Source of the DNA: Lutibacter sp.
GTDB lineage: Bacteria; Bacteroidota; Bacteroidia; Flavobacteriales; Flavobacteriaceae
Reading direction: 5' to 3'
Assembly: GCA_002733665.1 (NCBI GenBank)
Contig: NVWM01000010.1
Coordinates: 23,993-87,992, forward strand
Length of the DNA stretch: 64,000 nt
Made by a program: the position numbers and the translations under genes. Below, piece by piece: positions 8,196-17,492 of this stretch (positions are counted from its first letter, which is position 1; every line of letters starts with the position of its first letter). Below the pieces are notes generated by a model. The model was given only the letters and a program-made list of their open reading frames with translations, searched no databases and was not told the DNA's origin.

Positions 8196-9461
8196 ATGTA
8201 CAAACCAGTAAGTGCAGAAGAAGCAGTAAAAGTAATTAAATCTAACGATAGAGTATATATACAAGCCGCAGCTGCAGCGCCTCAAGAATTGATAAACGCA
8301 ATGTCTGCAAGGCATGAAGAATTGAGAAATGTTGAGGTTTGTCATTTGCATATTGAAGGTGAAACACCTTATGCAAATCCAAAATATATAAATAGTTTTC
8401 ATGTAAATTCGTTTTTTATTGGCAAAAATATTCGCCATACTTTAAAAGCAGGTAACGGATCATATACGCCAGTTTTTTTAAGTGAATTACCAACTTTATT
8501 CAAGAGAAATATTCTTCCATTGGATGTCGCTTTGATTCAAGTTTCACCTCCAGATAAGCATGGTTATTGCTCTTTGGGAGTTTCAGTAGAAGGAACAATA
8601 GCGGCAATTGAAAACGCAAAATGTATCATTGCACAAGTAAATCCTCAAATGCCGAGAGTACACGGAGAAGGAATTATTCATATTTCTGAGTTAACTACTT
8701 TGGTCGATGTTGATACACCAATTCATGAGCATTTTATGCCTAAGCCAACAATAGTTGAGCAAAAAATTGGTGATTATATTGCAGAATTGATTGAGGATAG
8801 AAGTACGCTGCAAATGGGAATTGGAAACATACCAAATGCCGTTTTATCAAGATTGGGAAATCATAAAGATTTAGGATTACATACCGAAATGTTTTCAGAC
8901 GGAGTCATAGATTTGATATTAAAAGATGTAATTACAAATAACTATAAAGGAATAAATGCTGGACGTGCTTTGGCAACTTTTCTTATTGGTACAAAAAAAT
9001 TATATGATTATGTAGATGACAATCCGTTTATAGAAATGCGTGCTTCTGATTATGTAAATGATGTTGCCAATATTAGAATGAACCCAAAAATGGTTGCAAT
9101 CAATTCGGCAATAGAAATAGATTTAACAGGACAAATTTGTGCAGATTCTATTGGCACAAAAATGTATTCTGGAGTAGGAGGGCAAATGGATTTTATGAGA
9201 GGTGCATCTTTGAGTAAAGGAGGGAAACCGATTATTGCAATGCCGTCCATTACCAATAAAGGCGTGAGTAAAATTGTGCCGTTTTTAAAACAAGGAGCAG
9301 GAGTTGTAACTACAAGAGCACATGTTCAGTATATTGTTACTGAGTATGGAGTAGCAAATTTATACGGAAAAACAATCAAACAGCGTGTTAAAGAATTGGT
9401 GAATATTGCACATCCAGATCATAGAGAACATCTTGATCGTGCTTATTTTGATGCGTTATAA
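8196..9461 (+). CDS. Acetyl-CoA hydrolase/transferase family protein (4-hydroxybutyrate CoA-transferase-like)
   Basis: 421-aa cytosolic family I CoA-transferase that moves CoA between acetyl-CoA and another short carboxylate. The LHTEMFSDGVIDL segment holds the presumed catalytic Glu (E231), and YSGVGGQMDFMRGASLSKGG and YGVANLYGKT are the C-terminal family motifs. Length agrees with butyrate:acetate and 4-hydroxybutyrate CoA-transferases; the real acyl substrate cannot be told from sequence. The start was set at ATG 8196 because an extension to 8151 would overlap the promoter. It is transcribed divergently from map. Confidence 0.88.
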   Translation: MYKPVSAEEAVKVIKSNDRVYIQAAAAAPQELINAMSARHEELRNVEVCHLHIEGETPYANPKYINSFHVNSFFIGKNIRHTLKAGNGSYTPVFLSELPTLFKRNILPLDVALIQVSPPDKHGYCSLGVSVEGTIAAIENAKCIIAQVNPQMPRVHGEGIIHISELTTLVDVDTPIHEHFMPKPTIVEQKIGDYIAELIEDRSTLQMGIGNIPNAVLSRLGNHKDLGLHTEMFSDGVIDLILKDVITNNYKGINAGRALATFLIGTKKLYDYVDDNPFIEMRASDYVNDVANIRMNPKMVAINSAIEIDLTGQICADSIGTKMYSGVGGQMDFMRGASLSKGGKPIIAMPSITNKGVSKIVPFLKQGAGVVTTRAHVQYIVTEYGVANLYGKTIKQRVKELVNIAHPDHREHLDRAYFDAL

Positions 9462-9475
9462 TGGAGATAAATTAC

Positions 9476-9586
9476 GTCAGTTCGAATGAGATTTTGATAA
9501 AAATTTTTTATCGAGAATTTTTTCATGTAAAACTATTCTCGATACTATTTTTATTCGCTTCACTCATAAAAATCACTCGAATTGAC
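9476..9586. repeat. Large imperfect palindromic element (REP/MITE-like)
   Basis: The outer arms GTCAGTTCGAATGAG and CACTCGAATTGAC (reverse complement GTCAATTCGAGTG) flank an inner perfect 10-bp stem TATCGAGAAT (9509-9518) with its complement (9535-9544). The 111-bp nested structure lies just after the CoA-transferase stop. I recall similar sequences dispersed in flavobacterial genomes, but this was not checked. Confidence 0.7.
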
Positions 9587-9608
9587 TTTTTTTAAACAAG
9601 CAACAAGT

Positions 9609-11126
9609 TTAAACTAACGACTTTCTTGTCATTGCTTTTGGTTGCTGTATTCCCATTAATTTTAAAATAGTGGGAGCAATATCGCTTAATACACCGTTTT
9701 TAATTGCTGTTAAATCTTTATCAATCAAGATAATCGGAACAGGATTCGTAGTGTGTGCTGTGTGAGGTGTTCCATCAGGATTTATCATTGTTTCACAGTT
9801 TCCATGATCGGCAATTAAAATGGTTGAATAATCGTTTTTTAATGCTGATGTTATAACATATTTTACACATTCATCAACAACTTCGCAAGCTTTTATTGCG
9901 GCTTCCATAACTCCTGTATGACCTACCATATCTCCGTTTGCGAAGTTTAAACACACAAAATCTGTTTCTCCTTTTTCTAATTCAGGAATCAATGCATCGC
10001 GTAATTCATACGCACTCATTTCTGGTTTTAAATCATAAGTTGCAACTTTTGGAGAGTTTCTAAGGATTCTTTTTTCTCCTTCAAATGGCTCTTCTTGACC
10101 TCCAGAAAAGAAGAAAGTTACATGAGGATATTTCTCTGTTTCTGCAATTCTGATTTGTTTTTTATTATTTTCTGATAGTACTTCGCCTAAAGTTTCTGTT
10201 AAGTTTTCTTTATTGAAAACGACTTTGATTCCTTTAAATGACTCATCATAATTGGTCATTGTGACATAGTACAAATCGAGTTTATGTGTATTGTATTCGT
10301 GAAAATGTTTTTGACTTAACATTTCTGTTAATTCGCGACCTCGATCAGTTCTAAAATTAAAAAAGACAATAACATCATCATCTTTTATAGTTGTTATAGG
10401 TTTGTTGTTTTCATCTACTCTAACAATAGGCATTATAAATTCATCGGTTACGCTATTCGTATAACTAGCTTGTATTGCAGCATTAATATCCTTCACCTTT
10501 AACCCTTCACCATTCACCAATAAATCATAAGCCAGTTTTACTCGTTCCCAACGTTTATCTCTATCCATAGCATAATAGCGTCCAATAACTGTTGCTATTT
10601 TTGTGTCGGTTTTTGAGATATGCTTTTCTAGATCAGCAATAAAATGAATTCCAGATTTTGGATCAACGTCACGACCATCAGTAAACGCATGAATAAAAGA
10701 ATTTTGAACTCCATAATCGTTTGCAGCATCAATCAAACCCTTTAAATGATTGATATGAGAGTGAACTCCTCCATTACTGACCAATCCTAAAAAATGAAGA
10801 TTTTTATTATTTTCTTTTGCGTATTTAAAAGCATCAATCAACACTTTTTCTTGTGATAATGTGTTGTTTTTTATTGCTAAATTAATCTTTGCCAAATCTT
10901 GATATACAATCCGTCCAGCACCCAAATTCATATGACCAACTTCACTATTTCCCATTTGGCCTTCAGGTAAACCAACATGTAAACCATCGGTTCTTAAAGC
11001 AGCATTTGGATAGTTTTTGTAAAGCGAATCTATAAATGGAGTTTCAGCATTATCAATTGCAGATACTTTTGGGTCAGGCGATGTTCCCCAACCATCGAGT
11101 ATCATCAAGATTACTTTTTTATTCAT
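9609..11126 (-). CDS. gpmI: 2,3-bisphosphoglycerate-independent phosphoglycerate mutase
   Basis: 505-aa cytosolic glycolytic enzyme that interconverts 3- and 2-phosphoglycerate without bisphosphoglycerate. The N-terminal MILDGWG and catalytic Ser61 in GQMGNSEVGHMNLGAGR are diagnostic, as are GRYYAMDRDKRWERV, the FNFRTDRGREL segment and the C-terminal metal site IADHGNCETM. Length is standard. A TACCTTTG box 21 bases upstream gives its own promoter; it is monocistronic as far as can be seen. Confidence 0.97.
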   Translation of the reverse strand: MNKKVILMILDGWGTSPDPKVSAIDNAETPFIDSLYKNYPNAALRTDGLHVGLPEGQMGNSEVGHMNLGAGRIVYQDLAKINLAIKNNTLSQEKVLIDAFKYAKENNKNLHFLGLVSNGGVHSHINHLKGLIDAANDYGVQNSFIHAFTDGRDVDPKSGIHFIADLEKHISKTDTKIATVIGRYYAMDRDKRWERVKLAYDLLVNGEGLKVKDINAAIQASYTNSVTDEFIMPIVRVDENNKPITTIKDDDVIVFFNFRTDRGRELTEMLSQKHFHEYNTHKLDLYYVTMTNYDESFKGIKVVFNKENLTETLGEVLSENNKKQIRIAETEKYPHVTFFFSGGQEEPFEGEKRILRNSPKVATYDLKPEMSAYELRDALIPELEKGETDFVCLNFANGDMVGHTGVMEAAIKACEVVDECVKYVITSALKNDYSTILIADHGNCETMINPDGTPHTAHTTNPVPIILIDKDLTAIKNGVLSDIAPTILKLMGIQQPKAMTRKSLV

Positions 11127-11146
11127 AGTTTATAGCAAGTGAAATG

Positions 11147-11154
11147 CAAAGGTA
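11147..11154 (-). promoter_or_regulatory. -7 box of the gpmI promoter
   Basis: The minus strand reads TACCTTTG, matching TAnnTTTG, 21 bases before the gpmI ATG. Confidence 0.68.
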
Positions 11155-11284
11155 AGGAATACTGATGTTTGTTTAAATCCTTTGAAGTTTAATTTTGTTA
11201 TTAAAATTTATAAAAAAGTTATTTCATATCTTGATAAGAGTATGGAAGTTATAGACAAAAAACTAGATTCAGATTTATTAATAT

Positions 11285-12055
11285 CTATCGCCTATACTTT
11301 CGTATTGCCTCTTTAATCATCTCAATCCTGTTTTCAGGATCAGGATGTGTAGATTGAAATTCTGGAGTGCGATTAGGACCTGCAGCAGTTTTTAAGATTC
11401 TCATTACGCCAATCATTTCTTCTGGTTCATAACCTGCATCTATCATAAATTTTACACCAAGATCGTCGCTTTCTAACTCATCTTCTCGACCAAATTTCAT
11501 ATTAGTAACATTAGAAATCATTCCAGCCATTTGACCTGCAGCATCACCACCACCAACCATAACACCAGAAACAATTCCCTGCCAAAGCCCTTGGTTTGAC
11601 ATTCGTTCAGCAGAATGCCGACCTACAACATGTCCAATTTCATGACCTAATACACCAGCAAGTTGATCTTCGTTTTCCAATTTTGAAAAGAGCGCATAGG
11701 TAATAAATATTTGACCTCCAGGAAGTGCAAAAGCATTGATGGCTTTAGGGTCTCGCAATAAATGAAAATCATATCGATATGGAGTTTGCCGTGCAATACT
11801 GTTATTTACCAAAGAATTACCAACTCTGTCAACCAAGTCTTGTGCTTCTTGACTTGGATATAAGCCTCCATGTTGCTGTGCCATTGAAGGTGCACTGCGT
11901 AAACCTATTGCAATTTCATCTTCGACAGATAAAGTAATGCTTTGTTTTTTTCCTGTGTATTGGTTTGTTTCTCTGTTAGAATAATACTTAAAGAGGGAAA
12001 ATAAGATAATTCCTGCACCAATTAATAACCGTATTTTTAAATTTCCTCTTCTCAT
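11285..12055 (-). CDS. M48-family zinc metalloprotease
   Basis: 256-aa periplasm-facing protease anchored by one N-terminal helix (about residues 8-24). The zinc motif HEIGH is at residues 138-142 (LAGVLGHEIGHVVGRHSAERM region), and the third ligand Glu lies in REDELESDDLGVKFM. NAFALPGGQIFITYALFSKL is the usual substrate-strand motif before it. This domain set resembles the YggG/LoiP-BepA group involved in envelope protein quality control; the exact substrate is unknown. It follows the E1 gene after 59 bases and may be read from the same transcript. Confidence 0.9.
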   Translation of the reverse strand: MRRGNLKIRLLIGAGIILFSLFKYYSNRETNQYTGKKQSITLSVEDEIAIGLRSAPSMAQQHGGLYPSQEAQDLVDRVGNSLVNNSIARQTPYRYDFHLLRDPKAINAFALPGGQIFITYALFSKLENEDQLAGVLGHEIGHVVGRHSAERMSNQGLWQGIVSGVMVGGGDAAGQMAGMISNVTNMKFGREDELESDDLGVKFMIDAGYEPEEMIGVMRILKTAAGPNRTPEFQSTHPDPENRIEMIKEAIRKYRR

Positions 12056-12114
12056 AGTATTAGTTTTTTAGAGATTTAACGTCTAAATATACGAATATTT
12101 TTCTTTTTTACTAT

Positions 12115-14187
12115 TTAGTAATTTAACAGTTCGTGAATTTTTCTTTTCACTTTTTCAGTCGAAGGAATCATAGTTTCTTCTAAAGTTGAATTTAATGGAA
12201 TTGCTGGCATATTTTCACTTCCAATGGTCATTACTGGCGCATCCAAATGTTTAAAACATTCTTCTTGTATTTTTCCTGACAATGCTCTTGCAAAGCTATT
12301 ATTACTTGGTTCTTCAGTTACAACCAAACATTTTCCAGTTTTTTTGACAGATTTCATTACAGTATCTTCATCAAGAGGAAAGAGTGTACGAAGGTCAATA
12401 ATTTCGACTTGATCTCGCATGTTTTTTGTCGCATTATACGCCCAATGAACTCCCATTCCGTAAGTAACAATCGTCAAAGTTTCAACATCCTCTTGTTTCC
12501 ATATTTCTTGTAAAACCCACGCTTTTCCAAATGGCAAGATATAATCTTCACTTGGCTCTACTGAAGTTGCTCCTTTTGTCCCTGGAACTTTAGACCAATA
12601 CAAACCTTTATGTTCCAATATCACAACTGGATTTGGATCATAATAAGCTGCTTTTATCAATCCTTTTAAATCTGCACCATTACTTGGATAGGCAATTTTT
12701 ATTCCTCTAATGTTGGTAATAACACTTTCAACAGAAGACGAATGATATGGTCCACCACTTCCATACGCGCCAATAGGAACACGTAGAATCATAGATACAG
12801 GCCATTTTCCGTTTGACAAATAACAACTACGACTTACCTCTGTAAATAATTGATTTAATCCAGGCCAAATATAATCGGCAAATTGAACTTCAACAATTGG
12901 TTTCAAGCCAACAGCACTCATTCCAACTGTAGAACCTACGATAAATGCTTCTTGAATGGGTGTATTGAAAACTCTATCATCGCCAAATTTTTGCGCAAGA
13001 GTTGCTGCTTCTCTAAAAACTCCTCCTAATCTTCCTCCAACATCTTGTCCGTAGAGTAAACATTCTTTATGTTTTCTCATCAATTCTTCAACTGCAAATA
13101 ATGCACAGTCAACCATCACTACTTTTTCTGAACCTTCTGGAGTTCTTTCGCCAACTTCTTCAGTGATTGGAGTAGGAGCAAAGTCGTGTGTAAATAAATC
13201 TTCAGGTTTAGGGTCTTCAGCAATTAAAGCCTTTTCAAAATCTTCGGCAACTTTATTTTTTGCACTTTTTTCTATTTCTTTTATTTCATCAGAAGTGAAT
13301 CCAGCATCGAGCAACTGTTGTTTTAAAACAGGATATGGATCACGAGAACGTGCTTCTTCAAGATCATCACGATACCATTCCATTCGTACACCAGAAGTAT
13401 GATGATTTAAAAGCGGAACTTTAGCATGAACTAAAAAAGGACGTCTTTCTGTTCGAATTGTTTTTATTACTTTCTCTATTGCATTATAACTTTCTGTAAA
13501 GTTTGCACCATCAATAGAAATGGCTTCCAATCCATGAAATCCTTGTGCGTATTCGTACGCATTTTGAGCACGTGTTTCTGCTGCATTTGCTGAAATATCC
13601 CAACCATTATCTTGTACTAAATATAGGATTGGCATTTGTTTTAAAGCAGCCATTTGAAATGCTTCTGCAATTTCACCTTCAGTTACTGATGCATCTCCTA
13701 GTGAACAAACTGTTATAGGTTTGAGACCTCTTGACTCCGCTCGAGGTGACAATATTGCTGCCTGATCTTCAATGCCTTGTAATTCTTTATACTGCATTCC
13801 CATGGCAACGCCTGTTGCAGGGATTGCTTGCATTCCTGTTGCAGACGATTGATGAGGTATTTTTGGCTTATCGTCATCCTTTAAACTTGGATGGCAATAA
13901 TAGGTTCTTCCACCAGAAAAAGGGTCTTCTTTTTTTGCCATTAACTGCAGCATTAGATCATAAGGTTTCAATCCAAATGATAATAACATGGCATCATCTC
14001 TATAATAAGGAAAAGCATAATCTTGCGGAAGTAATTGCATTCCTAAAGCAATTTGTACAGCCTCGTGACCTCTAGATGTTGCATGAACATATTTAGAAAC
14101 CTGCTTGAAATTGGTTTCATAAAGCTCAGCCATTGATTTTGCTGTGCAAAGATTCGAAAATGCTTTTTCTAAAATATTTTTCTTCAT
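12115..14187 (-). CDS. 2-oxoacid dehydrogenase E1, alpha-beta fusion (branched-chain type)
   Basis: 690-aa thiamin-diphosphate enzyme in which the E1 alpha half (about residues 1-320) and beta half (about 345-690) are fused. The TPP motif GDASVTEGEIAEAFQM is in the alpha half; the beta half has LLYGQDVGGRLGGVFREA and EAFIVGSTVGMSAVGLKPIVE. It should decarboxylate a 2-oxoacid and pass the acyl group to the neighbouring E2. Residues just before the TPP motif (LSPRAESRGLK) are encoded by a palindromic repeat at 13723-13750. The upstream in-frame ATG at 14196 lies inside another repeat, so the start was set at ATG 14187. Substrate could be branched-chain oxoacids or, from context, phenylpyruvate. 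Confidence 0.9.
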   Translation of the reverse strand: MKKNILEKAFSNLCTAKSMAELYETNFKQVSKYVHATSRGHEAVQIALGMQLLPQDYAFPYYRDDAMLLSFGLKPYDLMLQLMAKKEDPFSGGRTYYCHPSLKDDDKPKIPHQSSATGMQAIPATGVAMGMQYKELQGIEDQAAILSPRAESRGLKPITVCSLGDASVTEGEIAEAFQMAALKQMPILYLVQDNGWDISANAAETRAQNAYEYAQGFHGLEAISIDGANFTESYNAIEKVIKTIRTERRPFLVHAKVPLLNHHTSGVRMEWYRDDLEEARSRDPYPVLKQQLLDAGFTSDEIKEIEKSAKNKVAEDFEKALIAEDPKPEDLFTHDFAPTPITEEVGERTPEGSEKVVMVDCALFAVEELMRKHKECLLYGQDVGGRLGGVFREAATLAQKFGDDRVFNTPIQEAFIVGSTVGMSAVGLKPIVEVQFADYIWPGLNQLFTEVSRSCYLSNGKWPVSMILRVPIGAYGSGGPYHSSSVESVITNIRGIKIAYPSNGADLKGLIKAAYYDPNPVVILEHKGLYWSKVPGTKGATSVEPSEDYILPFGKAWVLQEIWKQEDVETLTIVTYGMGVHWAYNATKNMRDQVEIIDLRTLFPLDEDTVMKSVKKTGKCLVVTEEPSNNSFARALSGKIQEECFKHLDAPVMTIGSENMPAIPLNSTLEETMIPSTEKVKRKIHELLNY
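13723..13750. repeat. Palindromic element inside the E1 coding sequence
   Basis: GAGACCTCTTGACTCCGCTC followed by GAGGTGAC is the same family as the intergenic element at 23185-23213. It is read in frame as LSPRAESRGLK, between the alpha-half core and the TPP motif. Confidence 0.75.
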
Positions 14188-14190
14188 ACT

Positions 14191-14267
14191 TGTCATTCCT
14201 GCGTAGGCAGGAATCTCTTTATTAAATTCTCTTTTATTCTGGATTCCGCATCTTGTGCAGAATGACA
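14191..14267. repeat. Paired palindromic elements upstream of E1
   Basis: TGTCATTCCTGCGTAGGCAG (14191-14210) and GGATTCCGCATCTTGTGCAG followed by AATGACA form two hairpin units with TGTCATT and AATGACA at the outer ends. The same arrangement recurs at 21157-21223 and in part at 22590-22664. Confidence 0.8.
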
Positions 14268-14275
14268 GAAAACTA

Positions 14276-14403
14276 TCTAACTAGTTGCTTCTGCGTTAAT
14301 GATTACTCGTTCATTCTTATTTGATAAATAAGAACTCGTGATTTCTCAGCTGTTGCAGCGACATCCTTTTACTTTTCTTGTAAAAGATAAATCGGAAATC
14401 ATA
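14276..14403. repeat. Possible dispersed repeat between aminotransferase and E1
   Basis: This gap contains a perfect 9-bp stem, TTCTTATTT-GAT-AAATAAGAA (14314-14334), and a second hairpin CTTTTAC...GTAAAAG near 14370. No gene was seen. The sequence reminds me of repeats dispersed in flavobacterial genomes, from memory only. Confidence 0.35.
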
Positions 14404-14438
14404 ACCTCCAATTAAGTTGGAGAAATGCCCAAAAACCT

Positions 14439-15506
14439 TTAAGCCAATTCTTTTCCAATTTTCACCATCCAATTGAATGTGTCTTCAATCTTTCCTGTTT
14501 TGATGTCGTTTAGCATGTCATTTACTTCAAGTCCAACAGGACTTTTATCAGAAACATGAATACGCTCATTTTGAGTCCCAATCTCTTGTATATATGCAAT
14601 TCCAACGGCAGTTCCGGTTCCAAAAGCCTCTTCAAGAGTATTGTTTTTAGACGCTTCAATAACTTCGTCAATTGTTATGGGTCTTTCAGTAACTTCGTAC
14701 CCTTTGTGCTTTAAAATATCGATAACACTCATGCGAGTAATTCCATCCAAAATAGAGCCATCACGTAATGGCGTGATAAATTTCCCGTCAATTTTAAAGA
14801 AGATATTCATTGTTCCAACTTCCTGAATATACTTATGTTCGATAGCATCTAACCATAAAACTTGATCGTAACCTTTTGCTTTAGCCAATTCTGTTGGGCG
14901 AATTGCAGCAGCATAATTTCCTGCGGCTTTTGCTTCTCCAGTTCCGCCATTAGCGGCTCTGATATATTTAGTCTCAGCATATAATTTTATTGGTTTGCTA
15001 AAAAAAGGCCCTGAAGGCGAAGCCATAATTATAAACTTATAGTGTGTTGCAGCACGCATGCCAATAAAAGGTTCATCAGCATACATGAAAGGTCTTAAGT
15101 ATAGTGCGCTTCCATCCATTGGAGGAATCCAATTTTGTTCCAGCGCAACCAATTGCTTTAATCCTTCAACAAATAAATCTTCAGGAAAATCAGGCATTCC
15201 CATTCTATCTGCACTGAAATTTAATCTTGCAGCATTTTTAGAAGGTCTAAAAAGCATAGGATTTCCATCAGTATCAATTGTTGCTTTCATCCCTTCAAAT
15301 ATGGCTTGTCCGTAATGTAATGCCATTGCTGCTGGATGTGTAGGGATCAATTCTAAAGGTTCTATTCTTGGGTTTGTCCATGCGCCATTTTCATAATCAC
15401 AGATAAACATATGATCAGTAAAAGTTGTTCCTAAAGGAATATTATTAAAGTCAATTGTTGAAACTTTTGACTCATTTATTTTAGTAATATGTATGTTGTG
15501 CGACAT
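14439..15506 (-). CDS. ilvE: Branched-chain amino acid aminotransferase
   Basis: 355-aa fold-type IV PLP aminotransferase of the BCAT group. GGTGEAKAAGNYAAA carries the presumed PLP lysine, GYDQVLWLDAIEHKYIQEVGTMN is the strongly conserved segment after it, and LDGITRMSVIDILK follows. It converts Val, Leu and Ile to their 2-oxoacids with 2-oxoglutarate; members of this fold often also accept aromatic amino acids. It starts 2 bases after the E2 stop codon and lies between E2 and E1, so all three are co-transcribed and should act in sequence: transamination, then oxidative decarboxylation. Confidence 0.93.
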   Translation of the reverse strand: MSHNIHITKINESKVSTIDFNNIPLGTTFTDHMFICDYENGAWTNPRIEPLELIPTHPAAMALHYGQAIFEGMKATIDTDGNPMLFRPSKNAARLNFSADRMGMPDFPEDLFVEGLKQLVALEQNWIPPMDGSALYLRPFMYADEPFIGMRAATHYKFIIMASPSGPFFSKPIKLYAETKYIRAANGGTGEAKAAGNYAAAIRPTELAKAKGYDQVLWLDAIEHKYIQEVGTMNIFFKIDGKFITPLRDGSILDGITRMSVIDILKHKGYEVTERPITIDEVIEASKNNTLEEAFGTGTAVGIAYIQEIGTQNERIHVSDKSPVGLEVNDMLNDIKTGKIEDTFNWMVKIGKELA

Positions 15507-15508
15507 GT

Positions 15509-16792
15509 TTATATTGTTCTTTTGGTATCAAACTGTTCTAAATAATCTGCAATTTTCCTTAAAAATGAGCCTCCTAAATATCCATCAACTGCTCTATGGT
15601 CAAACGACAGTGATAAGTACATCATACTTCGAATTGCAATTTCATCGCCGTTTTCTGTTTCCATCACTTCGGCTCTTTTCTTAATAATTCCGAGTGCTAA
15701 AATGGCTACTTCTGGTTGGTTGATGATTGGTGTTCCCATCAAACTACCAAAAGTCCCGACATTGGAAATTGTGAAAGTACTTCCTTGAATATCATCTGCA
15801 TTTAAGTTGTTCTCTCGTGCTTTTTTTGATAAATTATTTACACTAACTGCTAATTCATGAAGATTTTTATTATCAGCGTTTTTAACAACAGGAACGATTA
15901 AATTTCCTGATGGTAAGGCTGTTGCCATTCCTATATTGATGTCTTTTTTTACAATGATATTATCTTCATCGATAGATACATTTATCATTGGAAAATCTTT
16001 GACGGCTTTTGCAACTGCTTCAATAAATAAAGGTGTAAAAGTTAATTTACAATGGTGTTTTTCTTGAAATGGAATTTTGTTTTTGTTTCTCCATTTCACC
16101 ATTTCTGTTAAATCTGCTTCTACATATGCTGTAACATGAGGAGAAGTATGTTTTGAATACACCATATGATCTGCAATCATTTTGCGCATTCTATCCATTT
16201 TCACTATTTCACCAGTTCCTTTATCAAGTTTTAATTGTGGAATCCTATATGCTGTTGGATCGTGTTCAATTGTTGGTTGTACAAATTGAAATGGTCTCCC
16301 TTCTTTTATATATTGAAAAATATCACTCTTTCTTAGTCTTCCATCATTTCCTGTTGCTGGAATTCTTGCTAATTCTTCATAACTAATATGTTGTTCTTTG
16401 GCAATTGAGATAATCAAAGGTGAAAAGAACGTATTGTTGTTTTGTTTTGCTGAAACTAATTTTTTTGGAATTGATTTCTTTTGTTTGACTTCTTTTTTTT
16501 CTGTCTTCGATTCAGGTTTTGAATCTTTTTTTACAGATTTTGAAGCGCTTCCATTAGTATTAATAATAGCAATAGTTTCGCCAATTTTTATAACCTCATT
16601 TGCTTGAAATAAAATTTCTTCTACTATACCTGAAACAGTTGATGGGACTTCAGCATCTACTTTGTCAGTTGCAACTTCTAACAACATTTCATCTTCACCA
16701 ATGGTATCACCAACGTTTTTAAACCATGTAATTATGGCTGCTTCTGTAATACTTTCGCCTAGCTTAGGCATTTTAAATTCGAATTTCGACAT
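15509..16792 (-). CDS. 2-oxoacid dehydrogenase E2 (dihydrolipoamide acyltransferase)
   Basis: 427-aa core subunit of a 2-oxoacid dehydrogenase complex. There is one N-terminal lipoyl domain with the lipoylated Lys44 in ATDKVDAEVP, a basic Lys-rich linker (about 85-115), the E1/E3-binding domain (LARIPATGNDGRLRKSDIFQYI) and the C-terminal catalytic domain ending with SFDHRAVDG, which carries the active-site His. It accepts the acyl group from E1 and makes acyl-CoA. E3 is not in the window. A palindrome matching the operator at the paaE promoter sits 7-24 bases before the ATG. Confidence 0.93.
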   Translation of the reverse strand: MSKFEFKMPKLGESITEAAIITWFKNVGDTIGEDEMLLEVATDKVDAEVPSTVSGIVEEILFQANEVIKIGETIAIINTNGSASKSVKKDSKPESKTEKKEVKQKKSIPKKLVSAKQNNNTFFSPLIISIAKEQHISYEELARIPATGNDGRLRKSDIFQYIKEGRPFQFVQPTIEHDPTAYRIPQLKLDKGTGEIVKMDRMRKMIADHMVYSKHTSPHVTAYVEADLTEMVKWRNKNKIPFQEKHHCKLTFTPLFIEAVAKAVKDFPMINVSIDEDNIIVKKDINIGMATALPSGNLIVPVVKNADNKNLHELAVSVNNLSKKARENNLNADDIQGSTFTISNVGTFGSLMGTPIINQPEVAILALGIIKKRAEVMETENGDEIAIRSMMYLSLSFDHRAVDGYLGGSFLRKIADYLEQFDTKRTI

Positions 16793-16798
16793 TATATT

Positions 16799-16816
16799 AA
16801 CTAATGTTTGTTAGTT
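16799..16816. promoter_or_regulatory. Second PaaR-like operator, before E2
   Basis: The minus strand reads AACTAACAAACATTAGTT. It matches the palindrome at 30034-30051 at 16 of 18 positions and keeps both half-sites AACTAA and TTAGTT. It lies between the paaY stop codon and the E2 start. No TAnnTTTG box is visible beside it. Confidence 0.6.
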
Positions 16817-17412
16817 TATTTTTTCATAAAATCTTGAAGGGTGTCATAGACACCTTTTTGTAATATTCTCTCTTTTGGCATTTGACGTAAAGGCTCGACT
16901 TCTTTCAAACTCTCATGACATTCTGCTGGTAATTGCTGGTACAATTGTGTGCCTTTAGTTTTCCAAGCAATCATTTCATCGCTTACTTCTTTGATCACTT
17001 TTGCAGGATTACCAACGACTAAACTTCGTCTTGGAATTTTAGTTTCTGCTTTCACAAATGCCATTGCTCCAATAATGCTTTCGTCACCTATTTCAGCATC
17101 GTCCATAATGACTGTATTCATTCCAATAAGGCAGTTTTTACCCAAATTGGCACCGTGAATAATGGCTCCATGACCTATATGTGCACTCTCCTTAAGCGTT
17201 ATAGACTTTCCAGGAAACATGTGAACAGTACAATTTTCTTGTACATTTACTCCGTCTTCCAGAATGATTTGTCCCCAATCTCCACGAATTGCTGCTCCAG
17301 GACCTATATAACAATTTTTGCCAATAATAACATTGCCAGTTATAGCCGCTAAAGGATGCACAAAACTACTTTCGTGAACTACTGGTGTATATCCTTTGAA
17401 ACTGTAAATCAT
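16816..17412 (-). CDS. paaY: PaaY-like hexapeptide-repeat thioesterase / gamma-carbonic-anhydrase fold
   Basis: 198-aa left-handed beta-helix protein with clear hexapeptide repeats (IIGKNCYIGPGAAIRGDWG, HIGHGAIIHGANLGKNCLIG) and histidines at positions expected for a gamma-class metal site. In paa clusters PaaY is an accessory thioesterase that hydrolyses stalled hydroxylated CoA by-products. Context decides the name, since gamma carbonic anhydrases share the fold. It lies 80 bases after paaF, with a palindromic repeat between them. Confidence 0.85.
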   Translation of the reverse strand: MIYSFKGYTPVVHESSFVHPLAAITGNVIIGKNCYIGPGAAIRGDWGQIILEDGVNVQENCTVHMFPGKSITLKESAHIGHGAIIHGANLGKNCLIGMNTVIMDDAEIGDESIIGAMAFVKAETKIPRRSLVVGNPAKVIKEVSDEMIAWKTKGTQLYQQLPAECHESLKEVEPLRQMPKERILQKGVYDTLQDFMKK

Positions 17413-17425
17413 AATTATAGATATT

Positions 17426-17489
17426 TGTCATTGCGAGCGAAGCGTGGCAATCTCATTAAACAGACTCCTTCACTTTGATTGGAATGATG
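17426..17489. repeat. Palindromic element between paaF and paaY
   Basis: The unit starts TGTCATTGCGAGCGAAGCG followed by TGGCAATC and ends GATTGGAATGATG. It is the same family as 23228-23260 and 25930-25995 (GTCATTGCGAG...TGGCAATC). Confidence 0.8.
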
Positions 17490-17492
17490 TTT

